Shown: positions 1 to 5,752 of the stretch, in pieces
How the letters are laid out: every line of letters starts with the position of its first letter
How positions within the stretch are numbered: the stretch's first letter is position 1
Assembly: GCA_946410475.1 (NCBI GenBank)
Contig: CAMKAM010000025.1
Location: 1-13,397, forward strand
From: an uncultured Bacillota bacterium
Lineage (GTDB): Bacteria; Bacillota; Clostridia; Peptostreptococcales; Anaerovoracaceae
DNA length: 13,397 nucleotides
Direction: 5' to 3'
The notes under the pieces: model-generated
Seen by the model: only the letters and a program-made list of their open reading frames with translations
Told to the model about the DNA's origin: nothing
Database searches by the model: none
Translations under genes and position numbers: made by a program

Positions 1-44
1 CTCCTTATGAAGTCTTCTTCGGAGTGGTGTTGCACTTAGTTTGA
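1..44 (+). mobile_element. C-terminal end of a transposase, probably IS30 family (cut by window edge)
   Basis: Reading from base 3, the frame gives PYEVFFGVVLHLV and stops at TGA (42-44); the two bases before it are compatible with a preceding Thr, giving TPYEVFFG. A TPxEVFF(G) segment a dozen residues before the stop is the usual ending of IS30-family transposases as I remember them. The following bases (30-53, TTGCACTT...CTCAAG) are in the place where the right terminal inverted repeat of such elements overlaps the end of the gene. Only 13 codons are visible, so the family call rests on pattern memory, and the left end of the element lies outside the window. It could instead be the tail of an unrelated gene. 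Confidence 0.45.
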
Positions 45-91
45 AAACTCAAGTACAGAAAAATGTGCGACAAATTGCCCATCTAACCCAC

Positions 92-171
92 ATCCGCTCT
101 CTGCCATCACCCATCCACCGCTCATCCACCGCCAATACACCCTTATCCGCTCTCCGCCATCACCCATCCAC
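92..171. repeat. C-rich imperfect direct repeat in a gene-free stretch
   Basis: The stretch 45-290 holds no convincing gene. It contains a 27-base unit at 92-118 repeated at 145-171 with one mismatch (CTCTCTGCC against CTCTCCGCC), a period of 53 bases. The surroundings (about 80-235) are built from degenerate CATCCACC/CATCACCC words and are almost free of G on the plus strand. An open frame crosses it (41-283), but its His/Pro/Ser-rich product has no recognisable features and simply reflects the repeat composition. Function unknown; it may be a decayed minisatellite next to the transposase remnant. Confidence 0.6.
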
Positions 172-249
172 TGTCCATCCCGTCCTCACCCGCATCCCCC
201 ACTATCCACCCATCATTCATCCTCGCATTTCCGAAGCACACGATCCGTA

Positions 250-278
250 TATTTGTGTAAATTCGCGTATTTGTGTAA
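250..278. repeat. Paired TATTTGTGTAA direct repeat upstream of the cell-wall operon
   Basis: The 11-base word TATTTGTGTAA occurs at 250-260 and again at 268-278, 18 bases apart and in the same orientation, each copy preceded by a CGTAT-like sequence. The second copy overlaps the place expected for the -35 element of the promoter at 271-301. It could be a regulator binding site or a chance duplication; there is no evidence for a particular regulator. Confidence 0.45.
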
Positions 279-301
279 GATAACCCGTTTTGTGGTATAA
301 T
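271..301 (+). promoter_or_regulatory. Predicted promoter of the FHA-SEDS/PBP operon (extended -10)
   Basis: A perfect TATAAT (296-301) is preceded by TGG, making an extended -10 element. The best -35 match is TTGTGT (271-276) at 19 bases, which is long, but extended -10 promoters tolerate weak -35 elements. Transcription would start near 308, on or beside the first ATG of the gene. That bears directly on the start codon choice. Confidence 0.6.
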
Positions 302-307
302 TACTGC

Positions 308-2242
308 ATGTTTGAGACAATATCAAAAATAGGGGAACCGATAGTGGCTTTCTTCGCGGGGCTTTTCGAATCGCATCCGCTCCTGGCAACGTACTACACG
401 ACAGGAGCCAGATGGGTATTCGTAGCGCTTGCTGTTTTTATCGTGTTCAAAGCTGTCATATCGCTTCTCGCTTCAAAGAACCCCTCTGAGATCTGGGGGT
501 ACCTGAGGATGCCGGACGGCAGCGTCCAGCCACTCAGGCATTGGGAAAATGTACTCGGCCGTGCCCGCAGTTCCGATATCGTCTTCAATATAATGACGGT
601 CTCCAGGAACCACGGCACTCTGATCCGCGACCAGAAAGGGAACTGGCGCTATAACGATCTGGGATCAAAAGGCGGCTCCATGATCAACGGTCATGCCGTT
701 TATAAAACGACGCCGGTCCAGATGGGAGATACTATCTCGCTCGGAGGCGCCGAATGCATTCTCGTTCCGCCCAGCCTCAAGGAAAAACAGGACAACATCG
801 TCGACAGGATCAGAACGACAAAACGTTTCCTGCCGTGGACATCGCTGATAGCGATAACTGCGTTCCAGATACTTACCTGTATCCAGCTGATCGCGGCGGA
901 GGGTTCCGATCTTCCGTTTTCCGTGCTGCTGGCATTCGCAATACTGACTATCACGATGTGGGCTTACTGCGGCTTCCTCAGAGTTTTGCGCTCGACATCG
1001 TTCGAGATGGAAGCCATCGCCTTCTTCTTATGCACTCTCAGCATCGCAGTAGTCGCGACATCGGCTCCGGAATCGACACTGAAACAGCTCGTCGCGATCC
1101 TTCTGGGAATAGCGTTGTATACGATGATGTGCTTCTACCTCAGGAATCTCCATCGCGGAGTCAAACTGAGAAAGCCCCTTCTGGTCATCAGTGTCGGACT
1201 GTTCCTCTTCAACGTAGTATTCGGAAAAGCACTCAACGGTGCGACGATCTGGGTAACGCTCGGCGGATACTCGATGCAGCCGTCGGAGCTCGTAAAGATA
1301 GCGTTCATTTTCATCGGATCAGCGACGCTGGACGAACTATATGAAAAGAAGAACCTGCAGATGTTCCTGTTCTTCTCCATATTCTGTTTCGGCTGCCTGG
1401 CCGTTATGAACGACTTCGGTACCGCTCTGATATTCTTTGCGACATTCCTCGTCATCTCCTTCCTCAGGAGCGGCGAGTTCACGAAACTGATAATGGTCCT
1501 CAGCGTATGCGCTGTCGGCGGACTTCTCGCCATCAGGTTCATTCCCCACATCGCGAGCCGTTTCGCGACATGGGGACACATCTGGGAGTACCCCGCAGAA
1601 GGCGGATACCAGCAGGTCAGAGCTCTGTCTGCCGGAGCGAGCGGAGGAATGCTCGGACTCGGCGCAGGCAATGGATTCCTGAAGAACGTATTTGCTTCCA
1701 ACACAGACATGGTGTTCTGCTATGTCCAGGAGGAGTGGGGGCTTATCATAGCCGTACTCACTGTACTGGCAATAATAACGCTCGGCATCTTCGCCGTCCG
1801 CTCCATAACAGCCGGAAGATCGACATTCTACACCATAGCGGCCTGCGCGGCGACATCGCTGCTGATATTCCAGACGGCGCTCAACGTGCTCGGAACACTG
1901 GACATCCTCCCGTTCACGGGTGTCACTCTCCCGTTCATCTCGAACGGCGGCACCAGTATGATAGCCAGCTGGGGGCTGCTGTCATTCCTTAAGGCAGCCG
2001 ACACGAGACAGGGCGCGAGCATCGCGGTGTCCGACCCCGGCGACGGCTCGGAGGAAATGTACCTTGAAGATTACATCGCCGAAGTCGACGGCGACGACTA
2101 TATGGATGAGATGGAAAGAAGAGAACGCGAACGCGAGGAGCGCATGGAAGAAGCCGTCCGCGCAAAGAGCCAGAGGGCGCGCGCGCAGTACGGCGACATC
2201 GAAGTCACTGACTTCTCGCAGCTGGAGGACGATGATCTATGA
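308..2242 (+). CDS. FHA domain-SEDS peptidoglycan polymerase fusion (FtsW/RodA/SpoVE family)
   Basis: Membrane glycosyltransferase that polymerises lipid II into glycan strands, working with a class B PBP. Numbered from ATG 308 (644 aa): a membrane helix at about 34-55; an FHA domain at about 62-154 with the hallmark residues G84-R85, S99-R-N-H102 and N127-G128; then a multi-pass SEDS domain with the W-x-x-LGG-x-S-x-QPSEL segment (PSE 325-327), the GGYQQ segment near 432, the conserved Asp in NTDMVF (D467, expected catalytic residue) and PFISNGGTS (542-550). The last 70 residues are a charged Glu/Arg/Asp tail. FHA domains read phosphothreonine, so control by a Ser/Thr kinase is inferred; no kinase is in the window. 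Most SEDS proteins are about 370-420 aa without FHA. Start uncertain: ATG 308 has no Shine-Dalgarno and lies at the predicted transcription start; in-frame GTG 344 has AGGGGA seven bases upstream. The 3' end overlaps the PBP gene by 4 bases. Confidence 0.95.
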   Translation: MFETISKIGEPIVAFFAGLFESHPLLATYYTTGARWVFVALAVFIVFKAVISLLASKNPSEIWGYLRMPDGSVQPLRHWENVLGRARSSDIVFNIMTVSRNHGTLIRDQKGNWRYNDLGSKGGSMINGHAVYKTTPVQMGDTISLGGAECILVPPSLKEKQDNIVDRIRTTKRFLPWTSLIAITAFQILTCIQLIAAEGSDLPFSVLLAFAILTITMWAYCGFLRVLRSTSFEMEAIAFFLCTLSIAVVATSAPESTLKQLVAILLGIALYTMMCFYLRNLHRGVKLRKPLLVISVGLFLFNVVFGKALNGATIWVTLGGYSMQPSELVKIAFIFIGSATLDELYEKKNLQMFLFFSIFCFGCLAVMNDFGTALIFFATFLVISFLRSGEFTKLIMVLSVCAVGGLLAIRFIPHIASRFATWGHIWEYPAEGGYQQVRALSAGASGGMLGLGAGNGFLKNVFASNTDMVFCYVQEEWGLIIAVLTVLAIITLGIFAVRSITAGRSTFYTIAACAATSLLIFQTALNVLGTLDILPFTGVTLPFISNGGTSMIASWGLLSFLKAADTRQGASIAVSDPGDGSEEMYLEDYIAEVDGDDYMDEMERREREREERMEEAVRAKSQRARAQYGDIEVTDFSQLEDDDL

Positions 2243-3603
2243 GAAAACTTGAACGAAGAGCGATACTCTGCCTCCTTTTGGCATTCGCGCTGATGGCAGG
2301 CATCGTCTATTACATATATGAGCTTACCGTAGAGGGAAGCACCTGGGTGGCCAGCCCGGTCAACCAGCACCTCTACACGAACGGCTACATCTCGACCGGA
2401 TCGATCTATGACCGCAACGGTGATCTTTTGCTGAAGAACAAGTCCGACGGCGGCAAGAAATTCAACAGCGACTACGAGATACGGCGCGCGACCGTCCACA
2501 CGGTCGGCGACAAGACCGGCAACATCCTGACTGCGGCAAACGTCGCATTTGCGGGCAAGCTGGTCGGATATGACATGCTTAACGGTACTTTCACGACCGG
2601 TGACACCGACAGAAAGCTGTTTCTGACGATAGATGACGAAGTCTGCAGATCTGCTTACGAAGCCCTCGACGGACGCAACGGTACTGTCGGCATCTACAAT
2701 TACAGGACAGGCGAGATCATATGCATGGTCAGCTCGCCCAATTACGACCCGACCGATCCGCCGAAACTCGACGAGGATGATACTTCCGGCACGTATATCA
2801 ACAAATTCATAAGTTCCACTATCGTGCCCGGATCGACTTTCAAACTCGTGACCAGCGCAGCCGCGATCGAAAACACCGACTACGACGATTTCCACTATGA
2901 CTGTGACGGCAGCGAGCAGTACGGCTCCGCCTCAGTCGATACTATCAGATGCACATACGCCCACGGCAGCGTCGACTTTGAAGAAGCCCTTGCGAAATCG
3001 TGCAACTGCTCTTTCGGCAAGATCTCGATGGAGCTCGGCGCGGGCAAGCTTGAAAAGTACACGAAAAAAGCCGGCCTCATGTCCAGCTATTCCATCAACG
3101 GTATCAAGACGACACCTAGTACGTTCGATTTCCCGAACGGGACGATCAACCTGGCCTGGACCGGGATCGGACAGTATCACGACTCGGTCAACCCGTGTTC
3201 GATGATGGTATACATGGGCGGCATCGCGAACGGCGGCAAAGCGGCTGTACCGCGTCTCATCAAAAAGGTCGAGACGCCGAACGGACTCCCCGAAAAGGAA
3301 GAGACCGCGTCCATGACCGAAGAACTGATAGAGCCGGGAACAGCAAAGACCCTCACAGGGATGATGAAGAACAATGTCACTTCGAACTACGGCGAAGACA
3401 ATTATCCCGACCTTGACATCTACGCGAAATCCGGAACAGCGGAGCTCGGCGGCGCACAGAAGCCGCACGCTTGGTTCGTCGGTTTCATAAAGAACAAGAA
3501 CCATCCGTACGCCTTCGTCGTCCTTGTAGAAAACGGCGGCTACGGTTCCGAAGCTGCGGGCAGCGTCGCGAATCAGGTACTACAGGAAGCAGTCAGCAGA
3601 TAA
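2239..3603 (+). CDS. Class B penicillin-binding protein, PbpA/PBP2-like transpeptidase
   Basis: D,D-transpeptidase that cross-links peptidoglycan made by its SEDS partner. The 454-aa protein has a short cytoplasmic N-terminus, a single membrane anchor (about 8-28), a reduced N-terminal domain containing the conserved YDRNG (57-61), and a transpeptidase domain with all three penicillin-binding motifs: S199-T-F-K202 (catalytic Ser199), S254-C-N256, and K397-S-G-T400. It is short for the family and closest in plan to actinobacterial PbpA (about 490 aa), without a PASTA or long pedestal domain. Several cysteines lie in the outer domain (for example 222, 238, 255, 257), two of them within or beside the SxN motif. 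ATG 2239 overlaps the upstream stop (ATGA), and GGAGG (2224-2228) inside the upstream gene serves as its ribosome binding site, so translation is probably coupled and the two proteins made in fixed ratio. Confidence 0.95.
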   Translation: MRKLERRAILCLLLAFALMAGIVYYIYELTVEGSTWVASPVNQHLYTNGYISTGSIYDRNGDLLLKNKSDGGKKFNSDYEIRRATVHTVGDKTGNILTAANVAFAGKLVGYDMLNGTFTTGDTDRKLFLTIDDEVCRSAYEALDGRNGTVGIYNYRTGEIICMVSSPNYDPTDPPKLDEDDTSGTYINKFISSTIVPGSTFKLVTSAAAIENTDYDDFHYDCDGSEQYGSASVDTIRCTYAHGSVDFEEALAKSCNCSFGKISMELGAGKLEKYTKKAGLMSSYSINGIKTTPSTFDFPNGTINLAWTGIGQYHDSVNPCSMMVYMGGIANGGKAAVPRLIKKVETPNGLPEKEETASMTEELIEPGTAKTLTGMMKNNVTSNYGEDNYPDLDIYAKSGTAELGGAQKPHAWFVGFIKNKNHPYAFVVLVENGGYGSEAAGSVANQVLQEAVSR

Positions 3604-3635
3604 TTCCGATTTTGCCCATATCTTTTCGGAAACAA

Positions 3636-3664
3636 AATACCCGGCGCTTGAGGCGCCGGGTATT
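3636..3664. terminator. Bidirectional terminator between convergent operons
   Basis: AATACCCGGCGC (3636-3647) and GCGCCGGGTATT (3653-3664) form a perfect 12-bp stem with a 5-base loop (TTGAG). On the minus strand it is followed by TTTTGTTT, a good T tract for the DUF3048 gene; on the plus strand the bases after it are only moderately T-rich. It lies between two converging genes and probably serves both. Confidence 0.85.
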
Positions 3665-3716
3665 CTTAACTACTTAACCAATGATCCCGGGATCCGATCC
3701 TTGCAGATCTTTGTTC

Positions 3717-4730
3717 CTAGTACTCGAATTTGACAGTGCTGTCGATCATCTGGATCCATGTGACTCCCGGAGTCATCTTGAACTCTTTGCCGTCAGCATC
3801 TTTGAAGATCGTCGGCGAGTCGAGATCCTTTCTCTCCCATGTGCCTTCTACGACCTTGCCCTGTGTGAACATCGTAGCCTTGCCGCCAGCCGTCGGGTCG
3901 ATGTCGAGTCTCTGCGACTGCGAATCATACATCTTGAACGGCACCTCCTGTACGAGGATGTTCGCACATGTGATCTCCTTGCTGTTGTTCGCATCGATCA
4001 GCGGCTCGTCTCTTACATACTTCGTGTAGAGCTTGGAATCAGCGTCATACTTGAATGTGTTGTAAGCACCGTCTGCATAGTTGATGGTGATCTCTGTAGC
4101 GTCTTTTCCTGCAGCTTCTTCGCCCTCAGCCAGCCACGGGAACGTTCTGACATCCTGCTTCTTGTCCATCTTCTTCTTGGCGATCCTCTCTACGATCTTG
4201 TCGCCGTACGAATAGAGGTTGCCCGGAAGATTCGGGTTGTCTTCCTCGTGATAGATATCAAAGTCGTCCTCAGCCGAGACTCTGTCGATCGTTCCGTAGA
4301 TCGCCTTTGCCTGCGGGCTCTTGCCGTTGTGTACCAGAACAGCCTTGTACTCTCTTGCGATGTTGATGATGTACGGACGGCAGCTCCTGATAGCTCCAAC
4401 GAGATCAGGCTGCTGGCTGTAGTATATCGGCTCGTAACGGCTGCCGCCGCCTTCGATTGGGACCTCATACAGTATGTCAGCCTGCGAAAGGCCTGCCTGC
4501 GGACGCGATCTGTAAGAGTCGTTGTCCGTCGATACTACGAACGGCCTTACCATTGCGTTGTCCGGCATCTCAAGTCCGGTAAGCGGATTCAGGTCCGCTG
4601 CCGGTTCTGATGCGGGCGCGCTGCTCTGCGGTGCCGGCGCCTTATCTTTGCTCAGGATAGCGTAAGCAGCTCCCGCTCCGATGATGGCTATCACCAGCAC
4701 TACGATGATGCCTAAAGCTTTCTTGCTCAT
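3717..4730 (-). CDS. DUF3048 domain protein, YerB-like, membrane anchored
   Basis: The 337-aa protein starts with a basic tip and one hydrophobic helix (about 5-25), then a Pro/Ala/Ser linker (30-46), so the rest should lie outside the membrane. The DUF3048 family signature is clear: NPLTGL at 48-53, RPFVV at 62, SRPQAGLSQADILYEV at 75-90, GAIRSCRPY at 112-120, HNGKSPQA at 134-141, and a C-terminal part (about 215-335) ending in the typical GKATMFTQG...GTWER...TPGVTWIQM run. Bacillus subtilis YerB is a lipoprotein of unknown biochemical role; this one has no lipobox cysteine, so it is anchored by the helix or released after AYA (22-24). The start has a strong site (AGGAG, 8 bases upstream). 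It follows the FAH-family gene by 51 bases and is probably cotranscribed with it. Function unknown. Confidence 0.9.
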   Translation of the reverse strand: MSKKALGIIVVLVIAIIGAGAAYAILSKDKAPAPQSSAPASEPAADLNPLTGLEMPDNAMVRPFVVSTDNDSYRSRPQAGLSQADILYEVPIEGGGSRYEPIYYSQQPDLVGAIRSCRPYIINIAREYKAVLVHNGKSPQAKAIYGTIDRVSAEDDFDIYHEEDNPNLPGNLYSYGDKIVERIAKKKMDKKQDVRTFPWLAEGEEAAGKDATEITINYADGAYNTFKYDADSKLYTKYVRDEPLIDANNSKEITCANILVQEVPFKMYDSQSQRLDIDPTAGGKATMFTQGKVVEGTWERKDLDSPTIFKDADGKEFKMTPGVTWIQMIDSTVKFEY

Positions 4731-4781
4731 TTTCTCTTCTCCTCTTCTTTCGCCACTTCGTTTCGTTTTCCGCTGTGCGGA

Positions 4782-5627
4782 TCACTTCAGTTTGTTCTCA
4801 AGTATGCCGATACCTTCGATCTCGCATGTAACGACATCCCCACGCTCCAGGAAGCACGGAGGATCCATTCCCATGCCGACTCCCGACGGAGTGCCGGTCG
4901 CGATTATCGTTCCCGGAAGCAGCGTCATGCCGCTGGTAAGATCCTCGATGATCTCGTCGATACCATGGATCAGCATATCCGTCGTGCTGTCCTGTCTCAG
5001 CTCTCCGTTGATCTTCGATGTGATCTTCCTCCTCGGCGGTCTTTCGAATTCGTCCTCTGTGACGATGCACGGCCCTATCGGCGTGAAATCGTCAAGGCTC
5101 TTTCCGAAGTACCACTGTTTGTGACCGGTCTGATGGTCGCGGGCGCTCATATCGTTCAGTACAGTGTATCCGAAGATATAGTCCCAGGCATCCTCCCTTT
5201 TGACGTTCCTTGCCGGCTTTCCGATGATGACAGCGAGCTCGACCTCATAGTCGACTTTGTCTTCGATCTCTTTGTGAGAATCGATCTCCATGCCGCTGCC
5301 GGGTGCGAGATTCACTCTCTTCGAGAAATAGATCGCCTTTTCCTTGACCTCGAGCGAGAAGTCGTCATGGAACGAAGCAGATTCCTTCGCGTGATCCGTG
5401 TAGTTGATACCGAGACAGATCACATCCTGCTTCGGACGCGGGATAGGCGCGATGATCTCTACATCGGATGCCGCAAAGGCTTCGCCCTTCTCGGCCTGTC
5501 CGCCTTCAGCGCAGGCATCGATCAGATCGTTCATCGATCCGAAACCTGTATCGAAGACAGTCTTTTCGTCTTCCGAAAGGATACCGGCTGCTTCCTTTCC
5601 GTCATGAATGAATGTTACGAATTTCAT
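4782..5627 (-). CDS. Fumarylacetoacetate hydrolase (FAH) family protein
   Basis: The 281-aa length and sequence fit the single-domain FAH fold shared by acylpyruvate hydrolases, oxaloacetate decarboxylases (FAHD1 type) and 2-hydroxyhepta-2,4-diene-1,7-dioate isomerase-type enzymes, which act on small beta-diketo or oxo acids with a divalent metal. A short N-terminal part (1-60) precedes the catalytic domain. Visible motifs are GINYTDHAKE (73-82), DYEVELA (126-132) with metal ligands E128 and E130, NDMSARD (158-164) with the third ligand D159, and TGTPSGVGMG near 244-253. Sequence alone does not settle the substrate, and no aromatic or ureide catabolic genes lie alongside. The start is supported by GAGGTGG just upstream. 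It is the first gene of an apparent two-gene operon with the DUF3048 gene. Confidence 0.92.
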   Translation of the reverse strand: MKFVTFIHDGKEAAGILSEDEKTVFDTGFGSMNDLIDACAEGGQAEKGEAFAASDVEIIAPIPRPKQDVICLGINYTDHAKESASFHDDFSLEVKEKAIYFSKRVNLAPGSGMEIDSHKEIEDKVDYEVELAVIIGKPARNVKREDAWDYIFGYTVLNDMSARDHQTGHKQWYFGKSLDDFTPIGPCIVTEDEFERPPRRKITSKINGELRQDSTTDMLIHGIDEIIEDLTSGMTLLPGTIIATGTPSGVGMGMDPPCFLERGDVVTCEIEGIGILENKLK

Positions 5628-5665
5628 GATTCCACCTCATATATAGTATTGAATGATTGCTCAGA

Positions 5666-5680
5666 TGCACATCATATGCA
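5666..5680. promoter_or_regulatory. Imperfect palindrome in the FAH leader, possible operator
   Basis: TGCACATCATATGCA matches its reverse complement at 12 of 15 positions, with TGCA at both ends. It lies just downstream of the predicted transcription start for the FAH gene, where a repressor could block transcription. A weak candidate: short AT-rich palindromes are common by chance. Confidence 0.3.
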
Positions 5681-5692
5681 CCTTTACCCATT

Positions 5693-5721
5693 ATTTAACC
5701 ACTATTCCTAAATGTTAGCAA
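5693..5721 (-). promoter_or_regulatory. Predicted promoter of the FAH/DUF3048 operon
   Basis: On the minus strand TTGCTA (5721-5716) is followed after exactly 17 bases by TTAAAT (5698-5693), which is preceded by TGG (extended -10). Each hexamer matches consensus at 4 of 6 positions. Transcription would start near 5686, leaving a leader of about 60 bases. It sits directly after the terminator of the upstream protease gene, where a new promoter is needed. Confidence 0.45.
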
Positions 5722-5724
5722 CCG

Positions 5725-5750
5725 AAAAAAAGGGAGACTGCTGTCTCCCT
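5725..5750 (-). terminator. Rho-independent terminator of the subtilisin gene
   Basis: AGGGAGAC (5731-5738) pairs with GTCTCCCT (5743-5750) around a TGCT loop. On the minus strand the stem is followed by a run of seven Ts (5731-5725, the first shared with the stem). It begins only a few bases past the protease stop codon. Confidence 0.9.
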
Positions 5751-5752
5751 CA

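Noticed and set aside
80..240. Possible CRISPR array
   Set aside because: Only two similar units 53 bases apart with degenerate surrounding words; no regular spacers and no cas genes.
41..283. 80-codon plus-strand open frame over the C-rich repeat
   Set aside because: The His/Pro/Ser composition simply translates the repeat, there is no ribosome binding site, and it ends inside the predicted promoter.
3681..4610. Long plus-strand open frame (309 codons) opposite the DUF3048 gene
   Set aside because: Its product is low in recognisable motifs and rich in Arg/Leu/Val/Asp runs, and the opposite strand encodes a clear DUF3048 protein with ribosome binding site and terminator. It is a shadow frame.
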